A stretch of DNA of 64,000 nucleotides from Picocystis sp. L7. Lineage: Eukaryota > Chlorophyta > Picocystophyceae > Picocystales > Picocystaceae. Shown here one piece after another: positions 1 through 9,946 of this stretch; the stretch's first letter is position 1, and each line of letters opens with the position of its first letter. The stretch covers positions 372,001 through 436,000 of the forward strand of contig QXJR01000029.1 of assembly GCA_020975725.1 (NCBI GenBank), given 5' to 3'. Under the pieces are notes generated by a model. It saw only the letters and a program-made list of their open reading frames with translations, ran no database searches and was not told the origin of the DNA. The position numbers were made by a program, and so were the translations under genes.

Positions 1-2
1 CT

Positions 3-1376
3 GCCTCGAAGATGCTGATGGACCAGGAAAATTATGCGGCCATTGAAAGTGAAATGGTTTTCTTGGGAGTTGTCGGAATAAAGGATCCACCTCGCGCCGA
101 AGTTGCGGCAGCAGTCAAAGATTGCCAAAGCGCAGGTATTCGTCTATTTGTAATAACAGGGGACAACAAGCTGACCGCCGAGTCCATATGTAGGAGTATC
201 AACGTGTTTGATCCTACTGAGGACTTGGAAGGGAAATCGATCGTGGGTAGGGATTTTATGAGCCTTAATGAGGAAGATCGGTTATCATTTGTAAGCGGTA
301 CCGGATCTCGAGTATTTTCAAGGGCAGAGCCTGTGCACAAGCAGGAAATTGTCAAACTCTTGCAGAAATCTGGAAATGTGGTTGCCATGACAGGGGATGG
401 TGTCAACGATGCTCCTGCATTGAAGATGGCAGATATTGGAGTTGCTATGGGGATCAGCGGGACCGAGGTGGCCAAAGGCGCTGCAGATATGGTTCTTGCG
501 GATGACAACTTCAGTACTATTGTGGCAGCTGTGGCGGAAGGTAGGGCTATTTACCAGAACATGCAATCTTTCATCAGGTACCTGATTTCATCCAATATTG
601 GCGAAGTGCTAGGAATATTCATTACTTCTGGCCTCGGAATGCCTTCGATGTTCAGCCCAGTTCAGCTGCTCTGGGTGAATTTGGTGACAGATGGGCCTCC
701 AGCAACAGCACTTTCTTTTAATCCGGCAGAGCCAGGGCTGATGAAGCTCAAACCTCGTCAACGCAGTGATCCGTTTGTGAACAAAAAGACCCTTGCTAGA
801 TACTTGGCAGTTGGTGGGTATATGGGATTCGCATGTGCTTTTGTATTTGTTGGCTGGTATGTGTGGCCAAACAATCCTTTGTTTCTCTCCGGATTGCAGC
901 ATGATGGACATAGCACGGTCACATTTTATGAAATAACCAATTGGGCCAAATGCTCGTCGTCCCTGTCGGTTGATGGGAGGTGGGCAGACTTTGCAGGAGG
1001 CCAGTACGTGGATGGGACTGGGAAACTATATGATTACACGGGGCCCATGGCATGCAGTTACTTGGAAGAAGGTAGAGCGAAAGCTTCCACCTTGGCCTTA
1101 TCAGTTCTCGTCTGCTCGGAGCTATTTAATTCTTTCAACGCCTTATCTGAAAGATCATCCATACTTACAGTTAAGCCTTGGTCAAACAAGTGGCTGCTAG
1201 CTTCGGTCCTGGGTGCCCTCGGACTTCACCTATCGATTCTGTACATACCGCCACTGACCAGGATTTTTGGCACTGTACCCTTGAATTGGCATGAGTGGAT
1301 CACGGTCCTTGCACTCTCTGCCCCCATCATACTAGTTGAGGAGGGAATGAAGCTGTTAGTGCGCAAGAAGGATTGA
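3..1376 (+). CDS. SERCA-type P-type Ca2+-ATPase, C-terminal part (5' end outside window)
   Basis: The reading frame is open from the window edge, so only the last ~457 residues are present. It pumps Ca2+ into the ER using ATP. The visible part begins in the nucleotide-binding/phosphorylation region and keeps the ITGDN and TGDGVNDAPALK hinge motifs that bind Mg-ATP. The M5 segment with SSNIGEVLG and the M6 segment with NLVTDGPPATAL follow; the E, N, T and D here match Ca2+-ligand positions of type IIA pumps. Further membrane segments run to the end. The short tail ends RKKD, a basic ER-like tail but not an exact KKXX signal. It converges on the CUB/EGF gene with only 27 bp between stop codons, so the two 3' UTRs probably overlap. 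The class is clear; the exact paralogue is not. Confidence 0.93.
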   Translation, partial: ASKMLMDQENYAAIESEMVFLGVVGIKDPPRAEVAAAVKDCQSAGIRLFVITGDNKLTAESICRSINVFDPTEDLEGKSIVGRDFMSLNEEDRLSFVSGTGSRVFSRAEPVHKQEIVKLLQKSGNVVAMTGDGVNDAPALKMADIGVAMGISGTEVAKGAADMVLADDNFSTIVAAVAEGRAIYQNMQSFIRYLISSNIGEVLGIFITSGLGMPSMFSPVQLLWVNLVTDGPPATALSFNPAEPGLMKLKPRQRSDPFVNKKTLARYLAVGGYMGFACAFVFVGWYVWPNNPLFLSGLQHDGHSTVTFYEITNWAKCSSSLSVDGRWADFAGGQYVDGTGKLYDYTGPMACSYLEEGRAKASTLALSVLVCSELFNSFNALSERSSILTVKPWSNKWLLASVLGALGLHLSILYIPPLTRIFGTVPLNWHEWITVLALSAPIILVEEGMKLLVRKKD

Positions 1377-1403
1377 GTATCCTGCGGATTCGCAGTTTGC
1401 CAA

Positions 1404-4400
1404 TCATGGACCTTGTGGAGAAACTGGGTTGTGCTTGTCTTCTAAATGCTGCAGGGCTGCCACCTTCTTCTTCTTTGAAATGAAGAAGAACGTCAAGGTC
1501 CCTACAATCGCAACCGCTGCAATGCAACCAACAACCATTCCAGCAATTTCTCCCCCTGAAAGACCGCTGCTGCCACTGCTAGTGCCCTCACTTGATCCAT
1601 CAAGCTGGGCTGGATTTTGCACCTGTGGATTGTTGTTGCCTTCTTCTATGTCCCCCTCTTCAGTAGAGCCCGGTACGAATACAATGTCTAAGAACTTCGA
1701 AGTCGATTGGTTAACACTGTCTGTGGCAGTGACAACCAACCGTATTATCTCCAATGCACCGACATGTGGTGCACTGACGCGTATGGTCTGAGAGGACTCG
1801 TCCAGGGAAATGTATCCCTTCATCTCCTCCGGTAATCCTAGCAATTCGAGCCGAACATCATCTCCATTCTCGCTGAAAGTCTTCAGAGGTATTTGGGTCT
1901 CATCGCCGCTCGCAACGTGCACCTCTTGTCTTGGGAACTCCAAAAACTCTGGGGGACGTAGAGGGCGCTCACACCCCCGGCCAGTATATGCTCCTATGCA
2001 ATCACATTGAGGCTCGTCAAGTTGAGAATCAAGCACACACTCTCCTTGACCCGAACAAACTTCAGTGAAATCGCTGTTTAGCCCAGGGCATGCAAGCTCA
2101 CAATTTTCCCCAAAATGCCCAAAGGCACACTCAGTACACGAGTCCACATCTTCGCATACATACTGGCCCATCGAAATGATCACCTCGTCGTCATAAGGTG
2201 CTTGAAGGTCGTTGCTACCCAGCATGGCCAAGAGCTTGTTTCCTACATAAACACCTGTGGTGAGGGTTGGTATGTGTATCTGGCTTGTATCGATTCCTGC
2301 ACCAGCAGCGACATTCAACAAAGTCCATGAATTGTGTGCATCTGCATTCACAATAATTGCAGCAATGGCCCCAGCGTCCTCGCAATTTTTAGTCTTGGTG
2401 CTGAAAGTGCACCCACCCCTTGCTAGCAAACAGACATTTCCCACCATATCTTCTGCATTCAGCAAGGGGGCACATCCTTGGAAATCAATGGGAGGATCCT
2501 CTGATTCAATATCCGGGTCGTACTCATACAACAACGGAAAATCTTCGTAAACTCCTGAATACGCCTGGCTGTAGTTTGTGTCTTGAAATTTCCCGGCAAA
2601 CTTGTGCATATGCCCGGCCAGGTAGTGGTACGCCGTGGTGGCACTAGCTGCTTCTGTAAGGCCTACCTTCACGACTCCTTCCACCGCACCATATGCAGGC
2701 AGAGGGTAAGTCTGATCTCTGCCTTTCCAGAAGTAGCAGCTTTTACCACCTTCTTGCATTTTCCCGCATTGGCCATAATCAACTTCTCCGATGGGTCCGT
2801 CATGGATGTTCCCCGCCATGGTATCATAGCTGTAACTCCACTCGAACGGACCCCTTTGCTCTACCATTTCGTTGCTGCCCGGATCGAGAACTTCGTACGA
2901 ATCACTGCTGCCCATTGCTTTCAAGAAGTAAGTCCCTGTGTCAAATTCGCATTGATTGCTATCGCTCCTTCGCCCAGAAGGCTTCAGGCTTGCCATGATG
3001 GCCGATCCTGCAGGCAGAGGACGTAGTGCATTCTCACGCACGTAGATTTCGATGAAATGAACTCCTGATCCCAGATTCGGCACTACCATTGCCTTCGCAC
3101 CGGCTTCTGCATGATCATAACTTGCAGAGTCTCCAATCCAGGGCAGTTCTGCCCGTTTATGATAGATGGTGGTGCCATCAAAAGGCCTGCCTGATGGATC
3201 CAAGACATGGACCTCTAGCGATTGTCCAGCGCATGTAACGGGAATGGAGAAATACAACGCCTTCCGCGGGTACAAATCCTCTTTGGTATGGAAGGTGGAA
3301 GCGTTGTCGATTTGCACAACATTAGCCGAGCAATCTTCCAATAAGAAGCCATCTTCACACATACATTGTCCTGACTGAGTATTGCAAGCCCCATGCCCAC
3401 TGCAATTTGGATCAGCACACGCGACCTCGTCCTGCTTTGCATATGCGTTGAGCGTGTAGTGCACCGTTTGGCGTCCAAAGGCCCTGTTATGCACAGCGAT
3501 ATACCATCTACCTGCTGGCACCATTTCCATACCTGAAGCTCGGTTGCCTGCATGGTAGCTATTCGTGGTTAGACCCTCCTTTACAACCACACGGTGAAGT
3601 GTCTTGTAATCGGCATGTACAGGATGACTAATGATGTCGTACTCTCGCTGGCACGCCGAAGCAGGGTTGCACCAGCTTGGAAGCCGGTCCTTCGCGAGCA
3701 ATAGCAATCCTTCTCCTTCGTCATAGAACGGTTGGCTAACTTCCACAACCAAAGATGCAGTCCCGTTTTGCACGTCTACGTGGAAGTAGTCGAAGTGCCC
3801 CCCACGAATAATTCCAGACCGTCGCACGGTTGCCGGCCACGTTGCAAGAGATAGGTGCACGGGTTGTATAGCACAGTCAGGTCCAAAAAAGTTCTCATCA
3901 CACGTGCAAGATGGAGCATCCTGTCCACAGGACCCGTGTCCAGAACAACCTCCGTAACACGGGATTTGATTTGTTGAGTTACTTACCCTTGCAATCAAAC
4001 TGTAGGTCATCAAGCTTTCATCACCACCTGCAGTCACAGCCTGGCTCAAACTCTGCATGGATGATGTGTGCCTTGCAGCAAAAGCACCGTTGTGAACAGA
4101 GACAAAGTACCTTCCAGGCGTGGCCCTGAATGCCAAACGATGAACAAACTGGGTGAAGCATTCTGTGCCGGCACAAAAGTATGACGAATCATCGTGTATA
4201 ACCAGCACATCTTCTTCGTTCACCAATTGACCACTTGCGCTTAATTTTGGCACGCCTTGTGCTGAAACAAATAAGTAGGGGAAAGCTTCTTCTTCTTGTT
4301 TGATGAGTTCGAGAACTACAGCCGTCGTTGTGAGTATGTCAAGTCTGTAATATTGCCAATGTCCCAAGCCCAATACCTCGTGCATGGGCACATTCAGATG

Positions 4401-6317
4401 AAGAAGAGGGGCTGTGTTCTGGCAAAAGTCACCAACCCATGACTGTGCAGCATCACTACGACAGGTGCACTTTCCATCCTCACCGCATTGCCCGTGGTTT
4501 CCACAATTGAAAGGGCATGGTGTTGCATTTGGCTCTACCCAAGAGACCATGATGGCATACTGGAGCTTCTCCTGGGAAAGACTGTGATGGTTGTGGACAG
4601 CTATGTAAAATCGCTCAACAGGCTCACGCTGCTGCCTTTCATCATAATACCTGTATTCTGGATAAATCATCATGGAGGAGTAGTCTAGCCGGGGCCCACG
4701 TGTTCCATCCGCACTATAGCTCAGGACAGGACCATACCCTCCAACATCACAGGAAAGGGTGTCATAGGGTCCGTTGCCTTGAGTATCCTTACAGAGCACT
4801 TCTGGCGATGGCAGTCCATCCCTTTCCTTGGTCAGGTATATACGAGGCTCTGCCAAGGGAGAGTTAGAATACGCAATCTCTATAGCTATGCTCTGATTCT
4901 TCGGCGCGTTCTCTGGAATGTCAATGTAGTAATAGTCCCAACCACCAATGGGTAGGGGCTCAGGGAGGAATGCATTATTTATATCCAGCAAAGTAGCAAG
5001 GTCCCGGCACGAGTCTCCAAGAAACAAATGATCCTCCCCCTCGGTGGAACAGTTGCATGCATTGACAAGGGGCGTGCTTCCCTTCGCGCTTGAACATGTG
5101 CCCTTCTCGGAGCAATCAAAAGAGCAGATTGGTTCTTCAGCTTCTTCCAGTTGGACGACCAATTCAAAATCAAACGCATGCACAGCACCAGTCATGCCAG
5201 AATACATGTTGGGCGCATTCAAAACGCCCACAATCCATGTACCCGGTGTCAACCGTGGCATTGATCCTGCAGCCGTTCTATCATGCCCTGTCCCGACATA
5301 CACGGAGTGATGATCCCGATTGGTCAAGGACGACTCATAGTCCTTCATGGAGAAAAAGGTGTATGTTGGCAAAGCAGACATCCTGGTGATTGCATGAGGG
5401 AAAGGAGCATAGCGATCAAGTAAAGTAGTTCCTCCCATTTCGAAATCCGCGACTGGGTCATTAGTTAACAGCTTGTTAATGGACGCCGTTCCCATGAATG
5501 ATTCGGCCGCCTCTTCAGGACTCCACCAACATCCGGGATAATCCCCGCATTCTCCTGGTCTTTGCATTTTGTATTGATACATGTTTGGTTCGTTTCTTGA
5601 AGCACCGGTGGCATTACCTAACAGAAGTGTTGGCCTGATAAATCCTTCAGCTTGAACCACCGCAAGCTCAACCAGCATATTCATTTGCTGTCCATCAGGT
5701 ACTTCCACCTGGAAGTATTTGATATTTTCCCTGTCCCCAACACCCACTTGATCGGAGATTTTTTGTCCTGGTACCAGCTCAGATGCATGGATGGAACAGT
5801 CTGCTCCGTAGTGTCCACGAGGACACTCACACAGCCCTCGCACACACCTAGCCCCAGAAGCTCCACGGCAGTTCTTGTAGCATTGTTCTCCAGCAAGGTA
5901 GAGGATATCGAATCCATCGTCCATGGCATGTCCAGTTCCGGAAACGAATTGTAGCTCGATGTGCGGCGCTTCCACACGAACCGCCATGGGAGTGGGCAGC
6001 ATCCCAGTGTACAGGCCTAGAGCCTCTTGTTCCCCAGATGCTTGGGTGCGCACAAACAAGTAGTCTCGGTTGGTGGCTATTTTAAACTTCTCGAAGACAA
6101 GCGTGATACTCCGAAAGTCGCCAGCTGGGCGGACATGCCACGTGCAATTGCTGCCAGGCAGGTAGCTCTCACCGTCGCCGCTTCCGTCGGCCACGCGTCC
6201 CACCGGTGCGGTCAGGACGCTGGGTTCCCTTCCTTGCACCGTGCAGTGCGTGGAACATCTCACAGACGCGCACAAGACCGCCAAAAGTAGCGTCGAACGA
6301 AGCGACATGTGCGCCAT
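1404..6317 (-). CDS. Giant type I surface protein: CUB, EGF repeats, PA domain, one TM segment
   Basis: A 1637-residue single-exon protein. I chose the ATG at 6317 because it is followed directly by a signal peptide (MSLRSTLLLAVLCASVRC). A CUB domain covers about residues 20-150. Next come a long ectodomain with at least five EGF-like modules (for example CSGHGSCG and CSGHGACN patterns) separated by repeated ~200-residue beta-rich spacers, then a protease-associated (PA) domain near residue 1300, another EGF-like module and a cadherin-like/Ig-like fold. Near the C-terminus is one hydrophobic helix (GGEIAGMVVGCIAAVAIVG...) with a KKKK stop-transfer and a ~25-residue cytosolic tail. It is probably a cell-surface adhesion or receptor protein. 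No enzyme domain is seen. The domain calls rest on motif reading; function is inferred. Confidence 0.88.
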   Translation of the reverse strand: MAHMSLRSTLLLAVLCASVRCSTHCTVQGREPSVLTAPVGRVADGSGDGESYLPGSNCTWHVRPAGDFRSITLVFEKFKIATNRDYLFVRTQASGEQEALGLYTGMLPTPMAVRVEAPHIELQFVSGTGHAMDDGFDILYLAGEQCYKNCRGASGARCVRGLCECPRGHYGADCSIHASELVPGQKISDQVGVGDRENIKYFQVEVPDGQQMNMLVELAVVQAEGFIRPTLLLGNATGASRNEPNMYQYKMQRPGECGDYPGCWWSPEEAAESFMGTASINKLLTNDPVADFEMGGTTLLDRYAPFPHAITRMSALPTYTFFSMKDYESSLTNRDHHSVYVGTGHDRTAAGSMPRLTPGTWIVGVLNAPNMYSGMTGAVHAFDFELVVQLEEAEEPICSFDCSEKGTCSSAKGSTPLVNACNCSTEGEDHLFLGDSCRDLATLLDINNAFLPEPLPIGGWDYYYIDIPENAPKNQSIAIEIAYSNSPLAEPRIYLTKERDGLPSPEVLCKDTQGNGPYDTLSCDVGGYGPVLSYSADGTRGPRLDYSSMMIYPEYRYYDERQQREPVERFYIAVHNHHSLSQEKLQYAIMVSWVEPNATPCPFNCGNHGQCGEDGKCTCRSDAAQSWVGDFCQNTAPLLHLNVPMHEVLGLGHWQYYRLDILTTTAVVLELIKQEEEAFPYLFVSAQGVPKLSASGQLVNEEDVLVIHDDSSYFCAGTECFTQFVHRLAFRATPGRYFVSVHNGAFAARHTSSMQSLSQAVTAGGDESLMTYSLIARVSNSTNQIPCYGGCSGHGSCGQDAPSCTCDENFFGPDCAIQPVHLSLATWPATVRRSGIIRGGHFDYFHVDVQNGTASLVVEVSQPFYDEGEGLLLLAKDRLPSWCNPASACQREYDIISHPVHADYKTLHRVVVKEGLTTNSYHAGNRASGMEMVPAGRWYIAVHNRAFGRQTVHYTLNAYAKQDEVACADPNCSGHGACNTQSGQCMCEDGFLLEDCSANVVQIDNASTFHTKEDLYPRKALYFSIPVTCAGQSLEVHVLDPSGRPFDGTTIYHKRAELPWIGDSASYDHAEAGAKAMVVPNLGSGVHFIEIYVRENALRPLPAGSAIMASLKPSGRRSDSNQCEFDTGTYFLKAMGSSDSYEVLDPGSNEMVEQRGPFEWSYSYDTMAGNIHDGPIGEVDYGQCGKMQEGGKSCYFWKGRDQTYPLPAYGAVEGVVKVGLTEAASATTAYHYLAGHMHKFAGKFQDTNYSQAYSGVYEDFPLLYEYDPDIESEDPPIDFQGCAPLLNAEDMVGNVCLLARGGCTFSTKTKNCEDAGAIAAIIVNADAHNSWTLLNVAAGAGIDTSQIHIPTLTTGVYVGNKLLAMLGSNDLQAPYDDEVIISMGQYVCEDVDSCTECAFGHFGENCELACPGLNSDFTEVCSGQGECVLDSQLDEPQCDCIGAYTGRGCERPLRPPEFLEFPRQEVHVASGDETQIPLKTFSENGDDVRLELLGLPEEMKGYISLDESSQTIRVSAPHVGALEIIRLVVTATDSVNQSTSKFLDIVFVPGSTEEGDIEEGNNNPQVQNPAQLDGSSEGTSSGSSGLSGGEIAGMVVGCIAAVAIVGTLTFFFISKKKKVAALQHLEDKHNPVSPQGP

Positions 6318-7804
6318 TGCGACGTCGACGAACGTCGAAGTGGCGACCTCTGGCGACACCCACGTGATCCCGAATCAAAAGCTATCGATCGATTGTTCCT
6401 AGATATCGAAGTCGATTTCGAGATCTTGGGGAGACAAGTATCGATCGGAGGTTCGTCTCCGACGAGGGAGGGGAACGAGTTCGAACCTGGATGGACCCGG
6501 GATCTCTCCTTTCAAAGCACACCTTTGAAACCGGTAGAGACCCGGTAGATCCCGGAGGAACACCGGGGCGAAAAGAGTTCGGATCCGTCCCTGGCCTCCA
6601 CGCGCCCGGCATTGAATGGGACGAAGGGTCAACTCTTTCTGGGGGAATGTCCGGTTTTCGATCCATGAGCCGACGAGGAAGGATCGGGTAGGTAAGCCCC
6701 GTCGTCCCTCGGACATGGTACGAACTCCATTGTATCAGAAGGAACTTGAGGTCGGTGTTGTTGCACAAACACATGCATGAAGACCCTGCTGATCATGGGA
6801 TAAGTCAAGGAGGGCCTATAAACACCCATGTGTGGATCCATTCCACCCAATCCGGGTGGTGTGTAGAGAGCCACTGGGTCGGCCAAGGTACAATGAAGGT
6901 AAATGGCAACCGTACAGCCCGCTCGTGTCAGGACATGTGGAGAGGTGGCTACCTGATCCAAATATCAGCTTTTGGAGGCCGCTAGAATAGTGACGGATCA
7001 TCCCAAGGCAAGAATTGGCCATCCATTCGAGCAAATCCTCGGTGACGGCCAAGAAAAAATTTAAAGCAGGTCAAGTGTCCACGCATTGCCTGTGTCGTAA
7101 TTCCACGGCTTGCACAGCAGCCTTTACATGAAGCGGCAATGCAATTTGCAAGCAGTAGCTTTCCTCCCACCGAACTCCTCGATTCTCATGGTTGACAAAC
7201 TTCAAGCCAGGTGGTTGTACGTGTGAAGAAGGTAAACCGACATTGCAATGCCATCACAGGCTTGTGTCGATTGACTATCGCGGCCATACTCTCACTCCGT
7301 ACATCCACAATAACTGCAGGATATGCAGTCATCGGTATAATGGATGTCAAGTGGTAGATATCCTCAAGCAAATCCTGAGACATGTGACCTAGATTTTTGG
7401 CAACTTTCAAAGCAACAGATGTGCCAGTCTAGTGCATCGTAGAAGGAGAGCGGTTGCCAGAGCATGCGAATCTGGTTGGCACGGGCAAATAACGGAAGCA
7501 CCTGAAGCAGCACTGAAAGATGGTGAGGTACGATGCAAGGAGGTTGTTCGCGACAGAGGAACAGGAACATGCATGTTGAGGCAAAGATGCCATGCAAAGG
7601 TTTCACGTGCGGGAAGCATGAACGTACAGAAGCCAGGATCAAGACCTTCTCTTTGCGGTCCCTGCATCGATATATTGGCAGCTGCGGATGCAGCATGGTG
7701 ATTGAGTGGTGTGTACAAAAGATGCCGGATACGTAAAATTCCATTATTGCCGGTACGAGGCTGTGATTGCCGGAAGCCAGTGTCGGTCTCCACCAACGCG
7801 GGCA
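6318..7804. other. Intergenic, about 1.5 kb
   Basis: It lies between the start of the CUB/EGF gene and the stop of the cyclophilin gene, both on the minus strand. I see short overlapping open frames in several phases but none with a recognisable motif, start context or splice pattern. It should hold the CUB/EGF promoter and the cyclophilin 3' UTR. Confidence 0.5.
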
Positions 7805-8626
7805 TCAAGTCCCTTGGGAATCATCCAGGATGCCACAGTCAGTGATCACGATGGACTGCAGTGGAGCATTCCAGGCGTTCCGCGCACCAGAGGCCCTCGA
7901 ATCACCCAAAAACGTGGCCAATGCGTTGAACTTTTGGATATTTTCGGAGGGAGTGTTCCTGGGGACCTTGACGATGTCTGCGACCACGGGCATGCCCTCC
8001 ATCACGCGTCCGAACACCAGGTTTTCCCCATCCAACTGCAGGGCCGGTCCTGGTCCTGTGGTGATGAGGAACTCCACGTTCCTGTATCCTCTGGATGTCT
8101 TGGTCCGTACATCGTCATCGTTGGCACCGATGGCCAAGGACAAGGTCCCAGGACGTAGATGGCTCAGTCGGAACGCTTCCATGGACACGGTTTCTGGATT
8201 GTCCGTCACTTTGGGTCCTTCTATCTTTCCAAACTTGGCACTTCCTTGCCTGCCCAGCAGCACATACTCTCCCGGTATGATCTTGGACACGGTGGATCCG
8301 ACGTATCCTGCACCGGTTTCCCTTTCCTTCACCATGGCCACGAAGTTCTGCACGGTCTTCGGCGCACATTCACCGTACAGTCCCAGCACCACGCGTCCCA
8401 TGCTTCTCACCTCGTCTGCACCGCACAGAGCCGACTTGTCTCCCAGCTTGCGTTCGTTGCGCAACAGGTTCGGACACCGGCCGAAGTCCAGGTACACGCG
8501 ATGGGTGATGGTGCACGTGGACGCGTCCGTCGCACGCGCCAGGCGTCGCGGGACCACCTGCGTCGCAGACATGGCCAGCAGGACGCGCCTGCGCGTCGAG
8601 GAGGCGTCCACGCGCGCCGAAGACAT
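7805..8626 (-). CDS. Plastid (thylakoid-lumen type) cyclophilin-like protein, CYP28/CYP26-2 class
   Basis: 273 residues from the ATG at 8626, the first in frame after the MED10 stop. The N-terminus is rich in Arg, Ser and Ala and carries STRRRVLLAMSA, a twin-arginine-like lumen-targeting feature. From about residue 45 it reads as a cyclophilin of the divergent plastid class (THRVYLDFGRCPNLLRN, then MGRVVLGLYGECAPKTVQNF, GTLSLA, LDGENLVFGRVMEGM). The usual active-site segment FHRIIPNFMLQGG is replaced by VSKIIPGEYVLLG, so the catalytic Arg is missing. It is probably a chaperone or assembly factor rather than an active prolyl isomerase. It lies 164 bp downstream of MED10 in the same direction. 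Confidence 0.82.
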   Translation of the reverse strand: MSSARVDASSTRRRVLLAMSATQVVPRRLARATDASTCTITHRVYLDFGRCPNLLRNERKLGDKSALCGADEVRSMGRVVLGLYGECAPKTVQNFVAMVKERETGAGYVGSTVSKIIPGEYVLLGRQGSAKFGKIEGPKVTDNPETVSMEAFRLSHLRPGTLSLAIGANDDDVRTKTSRGYRNVEFLITTGPGPALQLDGENLVFGRVMEGMPVVADIVKVPRNTPSENIQKFNALATFLGDSRASGARNAWNAPLQSIVITDCGILDDSQGT

Positions 8627-8790
8627 CGCGAAGACCCGCGCGCGACGCGGACGGACGAGCTCGGATGCGTCGCAATGGCGAGGTTTCGAGCGACCAGGCG
8701 CACGTGTTCGAAGGAGGGAGCGCTTGGTCGCGTGCGCAGGAGGTCGTCGAGTGCAACTGCGGTTTATTCTCGTGCGTGCAGATGCGCGAG

Positions 8791-9168
8791 TCACTTGGAA
8801 GAGGATCGCGTGTGTCCTCGCTTGGCGTCGAGGTAGGCCTGGTGCGTGCGTGGATACTCCTTCTCCGCCTCTTCCAGCAGCGCGTCTCGCAGCGATTCCA
8901 TGGCCACTCGTTTCCCCTTCCCTCTCTGCGCTTGCAGGATCCAATGCACCGTGCTTTCTGCAGGATCGCGTCCTTCGTCCACCGCTGCGATGGCCGCTTC
9001 CGACACCTCCTCCGTCATGGCGTCGCATCCTTCCACCAGCTCGCGAAGGGACTTCAGCAGCACCTGGGCTTCCTTCCCACGCGCCATGCGACCTCGTGCC
9101 ATGGATTCCTGCGCCTCGGAACAAGCGCGGATCGCCTTGTTCAGCGCCGCATCCGCATCGCGCGCCAT
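8791..9168 (-). CDS. MED10: Mediator complex subunit 10
   Basis: 125 residues from the ATG at 9168. Mediator bridges transcription factors and RNA polymerase II in the nucleus; MED10 sits in the middle module. The signature is the segment AAVDEGRDPAESTVHWILQA followed by SLRDALLEEAEKEYP, which matches the family pattern of VDEGRNP, a short linker, then FRxxLLEEL-eeyP. The N-terminal half is helical (ALNKAIRACSEAQESMARG). The length agrees with the short MED10 of algae and animals. In-frame sequence upstream of the ATG is low in family similarity and is treated as leader. Confidence 0.85.
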   Translation of the reverse strand: MARDADAALNKAIRACSEAQESMARGRMARGKEAQVLLKSLRELVEGCDAMTEEVSEAAIAAVDEGRDPAESTVHWILQAQRGKGKRVAMESLRDALLEEAEKEYPRTHQAYLDAKRGHTRSSSK

Positions 9169-9946
9169 CACGCGCGTGTCGACCCCCACGTCTCCATGCC
9201 CATCCCCAAGGGATTCGATGGGAAGGCATCCTCCCTTTCGAAAGGGAATCGCCTTGGGGTTCCATCGAAGGAGACGTCGGGTTGGGGTCCGGGGTCGAGG
9301 AACAAGCGGCCAGGAGGGGAAGGGAGGGTGTGTGGACACACAAGGAGAGGTGGTGGGCCAAGAAAGATCGGGGAAGGAATTCCATCCGGGACAAGCATGC
9401 ACACCCAAAGCCCTGGTGTTTTCCCACACCATAGGAACTCATCCCATCGTTTCTTCCGGCCTGCTTGGCAAAGGATGGAAACCAGAACGATGGGTGCATC
9501 GACCGTCCTAACGCTCTTGTCCTCACGGCAATTCCCCTCCTAATTCCAAGCGGTGGTGAGCTCAACCGACCCGCGAAACTTGCTTCACAGCGAGAAGGAC
9601 CAGGATATCCAAGGAAAACGAAGGAAGCTGGCCACGTGTTCTTTTGTCTTTCCTCCAAAGCTCCCTCCTGTCCCAAAAGGACCGGCCCCAGGCAGTCGTG
9701 GCGTAAAGGTCGGAGGTAGCTGGAAATTCGAACCTGGCTTCGCACCTAAACAAGGCCATCTCCCCGCCGTGTATGTCATCTCTTTAAAGGTAGAAACAGA
9801 CATGTTGCAGAGAACAAAGTGGGAGGTTCAACGGTTCGAAACCGGGACCAGTGCCCCGTCTCTTGTACATCCATAAAGAGAGCATTGACATGCCGGCGGA
9901 TACGGGCGTGTATGTTGCTATGTATTTGTTGTGAGTCACCAGAAGT
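9169..9946. other. Intergenic, about 0.8 kb
   Basis: It holds the MED10 promoter side and the 3' UTR of the coiled-coil gene. A 14-bp palindrome (ccctttcgaaaggg) lies close upstream of MED10 near 9234-9247. No gene is recognised. Confidence 0.5.

Noticed and set aside
9700-9770. tRNA-like GTTCGAA on the minus strand
   Set aside because: The T-stem does not pair and no anticodon or acceptor stem can be drawn.
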